Source: Listeria monocytogenes (GTDB taxonomy: Bacteria > Bacillota > Bacilli > Lactobacillales > Listeriaceae). From it: a stretch of 64,000 nt of DNA. Both the position numbers and the translations under genes were made by a program. The notes beneath the pieces are model-generated. The model did not search any database. It saw only the letters and a list, made by a program, of their open reading frames with translations, and had not been told where the DNA came from. The DNA lies in the NCBI RefSeq assembly GCF_013282665.1, contig NZ_CP054041.1, forward strand, positions 1,842,001-1,906,000, given 5' to 3'. Positions 6,827-16,224 of the stretch are shown piece after piece. Numbering within the stretch: the stretch's first letter is position 1; the number at the start of each line of letters is the position of its first letter.

Positions 6827-8902
6827 ATGGGGAATTTAGGTGCTATAAAAAAATATTTTGCTATCTTGATTGCGGTATCGTTTGTTGTTGCACTTATTGT
6901 GCCATTACCTCCATTTGTATTGGATTTAGTGCTTGTGACAATTTTGGCGTTCTCAGTGTTAGTTTACATGCGTGCCACATCAATTAAAGATTGGAATGAA
7001 TTAAAGTCATTTCCGTCTTTACTACTTTTGATGGGGATATTTAGGGTTTCGATAAATATTTCGACGACGCGGGCGATTTTAACCACTGGTGATCCAGGAC
7101 AAGTAATTAAACAATTTGGGAACTTTGTTATTGGTAGTAATTTTGTCGTTGGGATTGTTATTTTCATTATTCTAATCGTCTTTCAGTTTATTGTGGCAAA
7201 TGGTTCTTCGCGGACAGCGGAGGTAGCAGCAAGATTTACGCTAGATGCTTTGCCGGGTAAACAAATGGCGATTGATGCAGATTTGAATCAACGGTTGATT
7301 ACAGAGCCAGAAGCCAAAGAAAAACGGGCTTACTTGAATATGGAAACCGAATTCTACGGAGCGATGGACGGAGCTGGGAAATTTGTAAAAGGGGACGTTC
7401 TTTTTACTGTTTTGCTTGCAGTTGTCAATATTGTATTCGGTTTAATTGTCGGAATGGTCCAAGGTGGGCTTTCGTTTGGGGAAGCTGCGGTGAAATATAC
7501 AGAGTTAACAATCGGGGACGGCATCGTGAGCCAAATTGGTTCACTTTTAATGGCGATGTCTGCTGGGGTTATTGTTACTCGGGTATTTGACGGATCGGAT
7601 GATAACGTTGCGGTCGGGATTTTCAAAGAATTAATGCAAAACTCGGTGGTTGTTTATACCCTTGCTGCCATGTTTATCTTAATGGGCGTATTTAGTCCAC
7701 TACCTACAATTCCATTTGTTGGGATTGGCGTCGTGCTTGGTATCATCGGCTATCGTACGCAATTTAATTTAAAGAAAAAAGAGCAGTTGGAACTGGAAAA
7801 AGAAATGGAATTGATTCAGTCGGAAACGAATTCGGCTGAGGCGGAGCACAACCAAGCATTTGGCGCAGCACGAGAAAAATTCCCTGTAGTTGTTGAACTT
7901 GGCTTAAACATTGCGGCCCTTGTGAAACAAAAAATGAACGGAGAAACGGCAAAAGATAAAGTTGTCTTAATGCGGAAATCGATTTTACAAGATTTAGGTA
8001 TTGGGGTTCCGGGGATTAATTTTAAAGATAATACGAGTTTTCAGCCGCGTGGGAAATACGAGATTAAGGTCAAAGGTGTGGCTGTTGCGAGTGGTGTTCT
8101 GAAGGCGGGGCATTTACTGGCACTGAAAACACCAGGTGTGATGATGGATCTTGATGCGGAGCCGACCAAGGATCCGATTTTCGGGGAAGATGGTTATTGG
8201 ATTTTGCCGGGCGAACTAGAAGATGCACAAATGAAAAACTATCAGGTGCTCGAGCCGCTTAGTATTTTAATTACGCATTTGGATGTCGTGTTACGGAAGA
8301 ACTTGCATGAACTTTTGATGCGTCAGCAAATTAAAGATTTAATTGATGGTCTTGCTGATGAAAATCAAATTTTGATTGATGAAATTAAGAAAAAAGAAAT
8401 TGATTATTCGCTGATTCAAGGGGTGCTGCGACAACTTTTGAAAGAAGGAATTTCGGTTCGTGATTTACCAACGATTGTCGAAGGGATTATTGACGGTCAA
8501 ACGATTTATCCAAATGATCTTGATGGAATTACGGCGTTTGTCAGGGAGCGAATTTCGAAAGTCATTTGTGAGCAAGCGAAAAACCAAGACGGCAAAATTT
8601 ATGCGCTACTTTTACAAGATTCGATTGAAATGGATACGGAAATTGTTAACACGCCTTACTATGGCTACGCGCTAAACTGGGCACTCGACAAAGAGCTACC
8701 AATCATTCAAAAAGTAAGAGATACCGTGAATAAAGCACAACTTACTGGGCGTGAACCCGTCATTTTAACAAGGCGGAAAGATTTTCGATTTGGCTTTGTG
8801 CGAGTTTTAGAAAGATATCAATTGGACGTGCCGGTGCTCTCCATTAGTGAGTTATCGCCAGAAACAGAAGTGGAGCAAATTGCACTGATTGAACCAACTT
8901 GA
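6827..8902 (+). CDS. flhA: FlhA, export apparatus protein
   Basis: The 691-residue protein has about eight membrane segments in the first 310 residues and a large cytoplasmic domain from about 340. The FHIPEP-type signature region is present (GIFRVSINISTTRAILT), as is the conserved loop with DALPGKQMAIDADLN. FlhA forms the nine-subunit ring that docks chaperone-substrate complexes. The ATG at 6827 follows AGGCAGG. A short overlapping frame from 6787 is a shadow. There are 46 bases between flhB and flhA, with no terminator. Confidence 0.97.
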   Translation: MGNLGAIKKYFAILIAVSFVVALIVPLPPFVLDLVLVTILAFSVLVYMRATSIKDWNELKSFPSLLLLMGIFRVSINISTTRAILTTGDPGQVIKQFGNFVIGSNFVVGIVIFIILIVFQFIVANGSSRTAEVAARFTLDALPGKQMAIDADLNQRLITEPEAKEKRAYLNMETEFYGAMDGAGKFVKGDVLFTVLLAVVNIVFGLIVGMVQGGLSFGEAAVKYTELTIGDGIVSQIGSLLMAMSAGVIVTRVFDGSDDNVAVGIFKELMQNSVVVYTLAAMFILMGVFSPLPTIPFVGIGVVLGIIGYRTQFNLKKKEQLELEKEMELIQSETNSAEAEHNQAFGAAREKFPVVVELGLNIAALVKQKMNGETAKDKVVLMRKSILQDLGIGVPGINFKDNTSFQPRGKYEIKVKGVAVASGVLKAGHLLALKTPGVMMDLDAEPTKDPIFGEDGYWILPGELEDAQMKNYQVLEPLSILITHLDVVLRKNLHELLMRQQIKDLIDGLADENQILIDEIKKKEIDYSLIQGVLRQLLKEGISVRDLPTIVEGIIDGQTIYPNDLDGITAFVRERISKVICEQAKNQDGKIYALLLQDSIEMDTEIVNTPYYGYALNWALDKELPIIQKVRDTVNKAQLTGREPVILTRRKDFRFGFVRVLERYQLDVPVLSISELSPETEVEQIALIEPT

Positions 8903-8923
8903 TGAGGGAGGTAATCCGTAGAA

Positions 8924-10147
8924 ATGGGAAAACATTTAGTAGAAAAGATGGAAATTTTTAAGGCAAACTCCAAGCGAGAAATACATAAAAAGATTCGCTT
9001 AGTCACGAATGAGCCTTATAAAATTACGGATGAACGTGTCACAAAGCTTGGAATTTTTAAGAAACAGTATGAAGTGACGGCGGTTATTATGAGTGAAGTG
9101 GCGATAGCGGACGGTCGAATGGACTTCCAAGAAACATTTCAAAAATCGGTTGTGAAAACGAGACCAAAAACAGGTGACTTGTTGAGAAAGGAAAAGTTAC
9201 TGGAAATGCTTGCTGCGGGAGCGGAACTGGCACAATCAACGCCGCTTTTAGAAGAAAGGAAAACACAAGAAGAAGAATTATCAGCGATGCGTCTCGAACT
9301 AGCAGCTTTAAATCGTGAGCTTGCGGTGAAAATGCGCGAGGAGCGTGAACAAAACAGTGATTTCGTGAAGTTTTTGAAGGGTCGCGGAATTAGTGATACG
9401 TATGTGGCGGACTTTATGCAGGCTGGACGGAAGCAATTTAAGCAAGTAGAAACGGCGCATTTGGATGATATTACGGATTGGTTTATTCCTTATTTATCCG
9501 GAAAATTAGCTGTGGAAGATTCGTTTGATTTAAGCAACCACCGAATTATTTCCTTGATTGGACAAACGGGTGTTGGGAAAACGACCACGCTTGTGAAACT
9601 TGGATGGCAGCTGTTAAAACAAAATCGAACAGTAGGTTTTATTACAACAGATACTTTTCGATCAGGTGCAGTGGAGCAGTTCCAAGGTTATGCGGACAAA
9701 CTCGATGTGGAACTTATCGTTGCGACGAGCCCGGCTGAACTAGAAGAAGCTGTGCAGTATATGACGTACGTTAATTGCGTGGATCATATTTTGATTGATA
9801 CGGTTGGGAGAAATTATTTAGCCGAGGAATCTGTGAGTGAAATTTCTGCGTATACGGATGTTGTTCATCCAGATTTAACCTGTTTTACATTTTCTTCTGG
9901 AATGAAAAGTGCGGATGTGATGACAATTTTACCAAAATTAGCTGAAATTCCGATTGACGGTTTTATTATTACAAAAATGGATGAAACAACACGCATTGGC
10001 GATTTATACACTGTGATGCAAGAAACGAATTTACCAGTGTTATACATGACAGATGGGCAAAATATTACGGAAAATATTTTCAGACCAAAGAGTCGTTGGT
10101 TAGCGGAGCGGTTTGTTGGGACGGATAGAAGGCAGGTGCTGGAATGA
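8924..10147 (+). CDS. flhF: FlhF, SRP-type GTPase
   Basis: The 407-residue protein has a variable N-terminal region (coiled coil about 95-145) and an SRP-family GTPase domain. The P-loop GQTGVGKTTT is near residue 212, the G3 element reads DTVGRN (usually DTAGR), and the G4 element is TKMDETTRIG near 350. FlhF positions the flagellum or its early components at the membrane. The expected partner FlhG/YlxH is not next to it and is not seen in the window, so FlhF may act alone here. The stop overlaps the flgG ATG (ATGA). Confidence 0.95.
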   Translation: MGKHLVEKMEIFKANSKREIHKKIRLVTNEPYKITDERVTKLGIFKKQYEVTAVIMSEVAIADGRMDFQETFQKSVVKTRPKTGDLLRKEKLLEMLAAGAELAQSTPLLEERKTQEEELSAMRLELAALNRELAVKMREEREQNSDFVKFLKGRGISDTYVADFMQAGRKQFKQVETAHLDDITDWFIPYLSGKLAVEDSFDLSNHRIISLIGQTGVGKTTTLVKLGWQLLKQNRTVGFITTDTFRSGAVEQFQGYADKLDVELIVATSPAELEEAVQYMTYVNCVDHILIDTVGRNYLAEESVSEISAYTDVVHPDLTCFTFSSGMKSADVMTILPKLAEIPIDGFIITKMDETTRIGDLYTVMQETNLPVLYMTDGQNITENIFRPKSRWLAERFVGTDRRQVLE

Positions 10148-10923
10148 AGGGATTATATATTGGTGCAGCTGGGATGATGAACTATATGCAACACATTCAA
10201 GTGCATTCGAATAACGTGGCTAACGCGCAGACACCGGGTTTCAAGTTTGATCAACTTACGAGTGAAGTGATTTCGAGAAACAAAGTGAACTATCAGAATG
10301 GGCCTGTCACTAGGCAAGTTGGGACAATTGATTACGGCGTTCGGCCTGCTGCAACGCATATTAATTTAACGGCGGGATCAAGCTATATTACGAACCGCGA
10401 CCGAGATTTCTTTATGCAAGACACGGATCCTACGCAAGGAAGTAATTTTTTCATTACAGCTAAAAATGGTGAAATTTCCCTTTCACGTGGCGGACAGTTT
10501 CACTCCGATCAGTTCGGTTTTCTGCGGACAGCAGATGGCGCTAATTTACTCAGTGCAACTGGAGAAGCGATTCAAGTGGGGCAAAAAACGTCGATTCGTG
10601 CCGAAGCAAATGGTGATTTATACAATGCGGAAACCAATCAGTACTTGGGCCGTCTTGGAACTAAATTTGTTTCTGCTAATCAAGCAGATAGCTTGGTGAA
10701 AGACGGGGAAGGTAGACTTCATGTAAATGGTATAAACACAATGAACTTACCAGCTGGACAAGGGATTATCCAAAATGGAGTTATCGAAACGTCTAATGTT
10801 GATTTAGGCGTAGAAATGGTACAACTTATGGATAACCAGCGTATGGTACAAGCTTCAAAAAATGTCGTCAATATGTTCGATAAAGTGTACGACAAAGAAG
10901 CAACCGGATTAATTCGTCAGTAA
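10144..10923 (+). CDS. flgG: FlgG-type rod protein
   Basis: The 259-residue protein opens with MKGLYIGAAGMMNY and the rod signature NNVANAQTPGFK. It ends with NVDLGVEMVQLMDNQRMVQ, the C-terminal helix shared by flagellar axial proteins. Length and both ends fit FlgG/FlgF of the distal/proximal rod. Only this one long rod protein is visible, whereas Bacillus carries two (FlhO, FlhP); FlgB, FlgC and FliE are encoded far downstream. It is translationally coupled to flhF through ATGA. FlgF remains a possible label. Confidence 0.9.
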   Translation: MKGLYIGAAGMMNYMQHIQVHSNNVANAQTPGFKFDQLTSEVISRNKVNYQNGPVTRQVGTIDYGVRPAATHINLTAGSSYITNRDRDFFMQDTDPTQGSNFFITAKNGEISLSRGGQFHSDQFGFLRTADGANLLSATGEAIQVGQKTSIRAEANGDLYNAETNQYLGRLGTKFVSANQADSLVKDGEGRLHVNGINTMNLPAGQGIIQNGVIETSNVDLGVEMVQLMDNQRMVQASKNVVNMFDKVYDKEATGLIRQ

Positions 10924-10951
10924 AGGCCTAGCTAGGGGGAGGAGAAAAAGA

Positions 10952-11740
10952 ATGATTCCAGATTTGGAAAAGGATTATCTTTACTTTACTCGTGTCGTCA
11001 AAAGGGACTTAGGTTTAGATTTAGCGCTTTATAAAGAAACGCAAATGAAACGTCGAATTTTATCTTTTATCGTGAAGAAGCAATATATTACTTTTGGAGA
11101 ATTTTTCAAACATCTCAAAAAAGATGCCGTTCTTTTGGATGAGTTCATTAGTTTGATTACGATTAATGTTTCGTCGTTTTTCCGTAATCGCAATCGTTGG
11201 GATGCGCTGGAAAAACAAGTACTTCCAAGATTACTTGAAGATAGTCGCGGAAAACTCCGGATTTGGAGTGCGGCTTGTTCATCTGGAGAGGAGCCTTACT
11301 CGTTAGCGATGATGATGGAACGCTCAGTTGGCACAAGGCATTATGACATTTTAGCCACAGACCTCGAGCCAGCGATTTTAAAGCGCGCGGTCATTGGAGA
11401 ATATCAAAGTCGCCAAATGGAAGAACTAAATGAACAAGAACGTCATACGGCATTTGTTGAAAAAGGAGATACATATCAAATTTTACCTAAATATCGAAAG
11501 TCGATTCGTTTTAGACGGCACGATTTGTTGACCGATTATTACGAAAAAGGCTTTGATTTAATTGTTTGTCGCAATGTGTTGATTTATTTCACAGCAGAAG
11601 GTAAACACCAAGCATATCAGAAGTTTGCAGAGTCACTAAGACGGGGCGGCGTTCTTTTCATCGGAGGATCAGAACAAATTTTGAATCCAGCTGATTACGG
11701 GCTTGCCACATTAAATAATTTTTTCTACATAAAAACCTAG
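10952..11740 (+). CDS. cheR: CheR, chemoreceptor methyltransferase
   Basis: The 262-residue protein has an N-terminal helical CheR domain and a C-terminal SAM-dependent methyltransferase fold. The SAM loop is WSAACSSGEEPYSLA near residue 105, and the conserved FDLIVCRNVLIYF lies near 205. It methylates glutamates on chemoreceptors such as the one encoded at 47474. No CheB methylesterase is visible, so adaptation may use another route or a gene elsewhere. The ribosome site is GGGGAGGAG. Confidence 0.95.
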   Translation: MIPDLEKDYLYFTRVVKRDLGLDLALYKETQMKRRILSFIVKKQYITFGEFFKHLKKDAVLLDEFISLITINVSSFFRNRNRWDALEKQVLPRLLEDSRGKLRIWSAACSSGEEPYSLAMMMERSVGTRHYDILATDLEPAILKRAVIGEYQSRQMEELNEQERHTAFVEKGDTYQILPKYRKSIRFRRHDLLTDYYEKGFDLIVCRNVLIYFTAEGKHQAYQKFAESLRRGGVLFIGGSEQILNPADYGLATLNNFFYIKT

Positions 11741-11765
11741 CAAAAAAAGAAATGGAGTTGGTTAG

Positions 11766-12101
11766 ATGGGACGAATAGAAAACATAAAAAAATTAGCGTT
11801 TTTTGAGGACAAACCAGGACTCGCAGAACAAATTCTCATGCTTGAAAAGAAAACACAACTTTTCTTACCGAATGAATTTGAAATTAGACAGACAGTTGGC
11901 TATGAAATCGGGGAGAAAGAAGTTATTCTAGGCCGGCTAGAGTCGTTTTATTTCCTCGCTTTAAAAGGTGTGGAAGAAGAGAATTACCGCTCGCAAGCAT
12001 TTGCCAGTGAAGCGGATGCTAAAGCGTTTTTCGTTCATTTACCTGAAATGGAAAACGAGTTAGTTGCTTTTTGGTTAAATGAAGTGGAATTAGTTCGCTG
12101 A
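11766..12101 (+). CDS. Uncharacterised 111-aa motility-operon protein
   Basis: This is a soluble acidic protein (MGRIENIKKLAFFEDKPG start) without signal peptide, membrane segment or recognised domain. It lies between cheR and motA with short gaps on both sides, so it is transcribed with them. It matches lmo0684 by position. Stator or chemotaxis involvement is suggested only by location. Confidence 0.8.
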   Translation: MGRIENIKKLAFFEDKPGLAEQILMLEKKTQLFLPNEFEIRQTVGYEIGEKEVILGRLESFYFLALKGVEEENYRSQAFASEADAKAFFVHLPEMENELVAFWLNEVELVR

Positions 12102-12127
12102 AATAAGTAGGTGGGAGATGAAGTAAC

Positions 12128-12979
12128 GTGGAAATAACAACGATTATAGGACTTGTGTTGGCAGTGATAGTCATTGCAGGTTCGTTCATGATTCAAAATA
12201 TATCACTGGCGATGTTATTTAGCGCTGAAGCTTTAATTGTCATCATTCTTGGGACAATTACGGCCGTTATGATGGCGCACCCATGGAGTGATGTAAAAGT
12301 AGTACCAAAACTATTTAAAATTCTTTTTACAAAAGAGAAAATGCCGGACAAAGTGGAAGTACTTGTGCAATACAAAGAATACGCAGATGAAATTAGGCGT
12401 AGCGGCGTACTTGCGCTGGAAGATTCTGTCGACGAAATTGAAGATTCATTTATGAAACGAGGAATGCGCTTAGTTGTAGATGGACAGTCTTCTCCAGAAT
12501 TTTTGCGGGATGTTTTGGAAGAAGAAGTTGCGAGTATGGAAGAACGCCATGCTGCTTATGCCAAGATTTTTGCATCAGCCGGAGCATATGCCCCGACGCT
12601 CGGTGTACTTGGAGCAGCAATGGGACTCATTCATGCGATGGGCGAAATGTCGAACCCAGACAAACTTAGCGAAGCAATAGCCGCTGCGTTTGTTTGTACG
12701 ATTTTCGGTATTTTCACCGGTTACGTGCTTTGGACGCCATTTGCCAATAAATTAAAAGTGAAATCACAAAAAGAAGTGCATTTGAGATATATGATGATTG
12801 AGGGAGTCGTCGCGCTTCAAGAGCGAAATGCACCACGTGTTGTGGAAGAACGTTTATTATCTTTTTTAAGTCCAAAAGAGAAAGATGTGCTGCGAAATGG
12901 AAAAGGGAAGAAAACGAGAGAAGTGGAGGAAATTGAGCGTGGCCAAGCGTCGCAAGAAACCGCAGGAGGAACACGTTGA
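12128..12979 (+). CDS. motA: MotA, stator proton-channel subunit
   Basis: The 283-residue protein has four membrane segments (about 4-24, 30-50, 155-175, 185-205). A large cytoplasmic loop lies between the second and third, and the third segment contains APTLGVLGAAMGLIHA, with the conserved proline of the proton path. The start is GTG at 12128 behind GGTGGGAG. MotA pairs with MotB to drive rotation. The motB frame begins inside its last 41 bases, so the two are translationally coupled. Confidence 0.95.
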   Translation: MEITTIIGLVLAVIVIAGSFMIQNISLAMLFSAEALIVIILGTITAVMMAHPWSDVKVVPKLFKILFTKEKMPDKVEVLVQYKEYADEIRRSGVLALEDSVDEIEDSFMKRGMRLVVDGQSSPEFLRDVLEEEVASMEERHAAYAKIFASAGAYAPTLGVLGAAMGLIHAMGEMSNPDKLSEAIAAAFVCTIFGIFTGYVLWTPFANKLKVKSQKEVHLRYMMIEGVVALQERNAPRVVEERLLSFLSPKEKDVLRNGKGKKTREVEEIERGQASQETAGGTR

Positions 12980-13766
12980 TGAAACGTGGTTAATTCCATA
13001 TAGTGATTTGCTGACACTTTTACTTGCGCTGTTCATCGTTCTGTTTGCCTCCAGTTCCGTTGATGCTAAGAAGTTCGAACAAATGGGAAATGCATTTAAG
13101 AAAATTGTAGAAGAAGGTGCAGCAGGCAATCAAGCATATGTATCCAAAGGAAAAGGACCGGATGATCCAAATGTGAATGCAGTCTTGAAGGCGATGGAAG
13201 AGCAGGATAAAAAGAAAGAAGCAACCGAACAAGAGAAAGCTAAAAAAGCAGCAGCGGCCTTACTTAAAAAGCAAAACGAAGAAAAGATTGAAGCCTTTAA
13301 AAAACAAATTGATAGTTATATTGCAGCAGAACATTTGGGAGCAAAAATGACAACGAAATACTCGGATGAAGGGCTTTTGATAACTATCCGAGATGATATT
13401 TTATTCCAGTCAGGAAGTGCAGAATTAACAGCAGGAAAACGCGAGATTGCCAAAGAAATCGGCGAACTATTTGCACAAGGAAAAGGAACGATGGAAGGGA
13501 TTGTTTCTGGACATACCGATAATGTGCCAATAAGTACTTCGATTTATTCTTCCAATTGGGAACTGAGTGTCGCGCGTGCCGTTAATTTCATGGAAGCAAT
13601 CATTCAAGAAAACAGCGAAGTAAACCCAGGCGAGTTCAGTGCTCGTGGTTACGGGGAATTCAGGCCCGTTGCTAAAAATGATATCGCAGCAAATCGTGAA
13701 AAAAATCGGCGTGTAGAAATTATGGTGCGCCCAATTAATCGCGATACGCTAGATGAAGAGGAGTAG
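12939..13766 (+). CDS. motB: MotB, stator subunit with peptidoglycan-binding domain
   Basis: I place the start at GTG 12939 because GGAGG lies 9 bases upstream and it gives a normal short basic N terminus (MAKRRKKPQEE); the frame is open further up but lacks a ribosome site. The single membrane helix follows PYSDLLTLLLALFIVLFA, with the proton-accepting aspartate. A coiled, lysine-rich linker comes next, then an OmpA-like domain with GHTDNVPI and NWELSVARA that binds cell wall. Length is 275 residues. It overlaps motA by 41 bases. Confidence 0.95.
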   Translation: MAKRRKKPQEEHVDETWLIPYSDLLTLLLALFIVLFASSSVDAKKFEQMGNAFKKIVEEGAAGNQAYVSKGKGPDDPNVNAVLKAMEEQDKKKEATEQEKAKKAAAALLKKQNEEKIEAFKKQIDSYIAAEHLGAKMTTKYSDEGLLITIRDDILFQSGSAELTAGKREIAKEIGELFAQGKGTMEGIVSGHTDNVPISTSIYSSNWELSVARAVNFMEAIIQENSEVNPGEFSARGYGEFRPVAKNDIAANREKNRRVEIMVRPINRDTLDEEE

Positions 13767-14276
13767 GTGAAGTGTTTGCAACTTTTTTTAAGCGGTTCGC
13801 ATACGTTAACCGATTATGACAAACAAGAAATTCAAGCATACCTCGAAAAATTTGCACCAGTGAACCACATTCACTTGCTTTGTTATAAGTCGATTGAAAA
13901 TGAAGTGTTACAATTTTTCTTGAAAAAAGAGCATCTGGCTCCGCGACTGTCGATTTACACTTTTGCACCGAAAGAATGTTTGCCAGAGCCGTTTTTATCG
14001 ACCATAGACTACCTGGAACGTCTAGGCAGTAGCTATCAGTCATTTGGTTATTTCGATACAGTGATTGCAAAGCCGACTTATGAGAAATTCTTAGCACAAA
14101 TTGTTAGTAAAATGGATTTGGTTTGTTGTTTTTATAACGGGGATAAGCCGACTGATGTGATACCAGTCGATGTAGCGAAATCGTTCGATGTTCAAAGTAT
14201 GATTTATGATTTGCCAAAAGCGAAGAAACATCTACTGCACCGAGCGAGCAGCGATAAAATAAAATTAGTGAATTAA
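13767..14276 (+). CDS. Uncharacterised 169-aa protein, possible SLOG-like fold
   Basis: The GTG start directly follows the motB stop; GAGGAG is close by, and TTG at 13776 is an alternative. No domain is certain. The N terminus (LQLFLSGSHTLTDYDK) and the later DLVCCFYNGDKPTDVIPVDVA followed by VQSMIYDL recall Rossmann-like SLOG/LOG proteins, which bind nucleotide-derived ligands. That pattern is a strand ending in GS, an acidic helix, then a strand followed by a glycine/aspartate loop and another helix. It is conserved by position beside gmaR (lmo0687). The fold call is my inference from pattern only. Confidence 0.6.
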   Translation: MKCLQLFLSGSHTLTDYDKQEIQAYLEKFAPVNHIHLLCYKSIENEVLQFFLKKEHLAPRLSIYTFAPKECLPEPFLSTIDYLERLGSSYQSFGYFDTVIAKPTYEKFLAQIVSKMDLVCCFYNGDKPTDVIPVDVAKSFDVQSMIYDLPKAKKHLLHRASSDKIKLVN

Positions 14277-14298
14277 TTGATAGAAAGAGGGAAGGTTC

Positions 14299-16212
14299 AT
14301 GCGGCCGTTAATTTCGATTTGTATGATAGTCAAAAATGAAGCACATATTTTGCGACAAAGTTTAGCGTCTTTTAGAAAATTTACAGAAGAAATCATTATT
14401 GTAGATACAGGTTCCACTGATAAAACCAAGGAAATCGCACAAGAATTCACTGATTTTGTCTATGACTTTGAATGGACTGGCAATTTTTCTGATGCAAGAA
14501 ACTTTGCTGCCAAACATGCAACGGGGAAATGGATTTTAGCGATTGATGCAGACGAATGTTTGGAAGAAGAAAGTTATCGAAAATTAGAAAAACAGTTAAA
14601 ATCACCAATCGACCCAATTCAAATGGCGCAAATCATTAGCTTTACAGGGGAAAAAGGACGAGTAACAACAACGAACCAAATGGCACGAGTTTATAAAAAT
14701 GATGGTACGATTTGCTTCCGAGGCGTCATTCATGAACAACTAGAAGCGGTAGACAAGCACCCGATTGCAGCTGGAGTTGCTGAATTAAAAATTTATCATT
14801 ATGGCTATATGTCGGAAATTGTCGAAAAACAAGACAAATCAGACCGTAATTTACGTTTATTAGAAAAAGAAGTAAAAAATAATAAAAATAGTGGCTTTGT
14901 GCATTTTAACATCGGGCAAGAAATGAATCGACTTGGCAACAAAAAGGAAGCGCTGAAAGAATTTTCCGAAGCGTTCCGCCTACGCGACCACAATCATTAT
15001 ATTTGGGCGAAACTAAGCGCTTATCATATTGCCGAGCTACTAGAACAAGAAAAGCGCTATGACGAAAGCTTGGCAATCATCGAAGAAGCAAGAATTATTT
15101 GGCCAAACGTACCAGAATTCCCACTAAAAAAAGCCAATATTTTATATGTAAATCACCAACTTGAGGATGCGAAGGAAATTTATCAAAGTTTGCTAGAAAA
15201 CACGGAGATTGACTATCAACCAATCGTGTTGTACGAAGCAACCAACTTCATGCCGCACAAAATGCTTGGAACGATTTACTTAGAAGAAAAAGATTACACG
15301 CGCGCCATGACTCATTTTTCTAAAGCCTATGCGGAAAATAGTTCTGATTACGGTGTGATGTTCCAAATGATTATGCTGCTTAGCAAATTCCATCAACCAA
15401 AAGAAATTTTCTCCTTTATGGAACGTCATCACTTTATTGCTAGCACAGAAACTGGCTTGCGCTTACTTTCGATGACAACACAACAAGGTTACGCGGAATT
15501 GTCCGAACTAATCGTTCAATCGCTAACCGATGTGTATCCGCCAGTCGCAGAAGCAACAGAAGTGAAGATTGCAACGATTCGTAACGTTTTCCCAGTAATT
15601 AGCGAGTCGGCTATTTTATTCGGTATCAAGGAAGAATTAATTGATGCGGCGGATTTATGTTTGTGGCATTATGAAAATCCACAATTACCAATCGAACGTG
15701 TTATGAAAAATAGCGATGTTGGTGAAATTTATGACTTTATCTTTGAAAATGGTCCGAGAATCAGCAAGAAACGTTATTTATTCGTGTTAGAACGGGCGAT
15801 TGCACTTGGAAAAGGCGAGTTTGCTGATTACTTATTGGCACTTCGTAGCGTTTACCATGACAGCATCAACAGCCATATTGCAGACTTATTTTTCCAATAT
15901 GATTTTGCAGATATCGCGCTTGATTTCTACAATATCGTCGATGCAGATGAAGTGACAAAGCAAGGATATATCAACTTAATTAATTATTTAGTAGATGCTG
16001 ATGTACTGGATGAGGCGCTTGCGATTGCTGAACGTGGCATCGATAATTTTAGTACCGATTTTCGCTTTTACCTTTGGGCAATCAAAATCGATACTGAAAA
16101 TCGCGCAAATCGAATCAGCGAGGCAATGGATGAATTCCCGAATAATCGCTATTTAGCAAAACTTTTGGATGAAGTTACCATGCTTCAAGACACTGTTACA
16201 AACAATCGATAG
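14299..16212 (+). CDS. gmaR: GmaR, flagellin glycosyltransferase and MogR anti-repressor
   Basis: The 637-residue protein begins with a family 2 glycosyltransferase domain (about 1-220): ISICMIVKNE, DTGSTDKT and the metal/nucleotide-sugar DAD in AIDADECLEE. TPR-like helical repeats follow from about 220 to the end. GmaR in Listeria is bifunctional: it adds O-GlcNAc to flagellin FlaA, and it binds MogR to lift repression at low temperature. Its place inside a MogR-repressed operon makes a positive feedback loop. The ribosome site is AGAGGGAAGG. Length and order match lmo0688. Confidence 0.95.
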   Translation: MRPLISICMIVKNEAHILRQSLASFRKFTEEIIIVDTGSTDKTKEIAQEFTDFVYDFEWTGNFSDARNFAAKHATGKWILAIDADECLEEESYRKLEKQLKSPIDPIQMAQIISFTGEKGRVTTTNQMARVYKNDGTICFRGVIHEQLEAVDKHPIAAGVAELKIYHYGYMSEIVEKQDKSDRNLRLLEKEVKNNKNSGFVHFNIGQEMNRLGNKKEALKEFSEAFRLRDHNHYIWAKLSAYHIAELLEQEKRYDESLAIIEEARIIWPNVPEFPLKKANILYVNHQLEDAKEIYQSLLENTEIDYQPIVLYEATNFMPHKMLGTIYLEEKDYTRAMTHFSKAYAENSSDYGVMFQMIMLLSKFHQPKEIFSFMERHHFIASTETGLRLLSMTTQQGYAELSELIVQSLTDVYPPVAEATEVKIATIRNVFPVISESAILFGIKEELIDAADLCLWHYENPQLPIERVMKNSDVGEIYDFIFENGPRISKKRYLFVLERAIALGKGEFADYLLALRSVYHDSINSHIADLFFQYDFADIALDFYNIVDADEVTKQGYINLINYLVDADVLDEALAIAERGIDNFSTDFRFYLWAIKIDTENRANRISEAMDEFPNNRYLAKLLDEVTMLQDTVTNNR

Positions 16213-16224
16213 GAGGCCAGTAAT

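Noticed and set aside
12885-12938. Upstream extension of motB
   Set aside because: The frame is open, but the ATGs lack ribosome sites and give an odd N terminus. GTG 12939 has GGAGG at good distance and gives the family's usual start.
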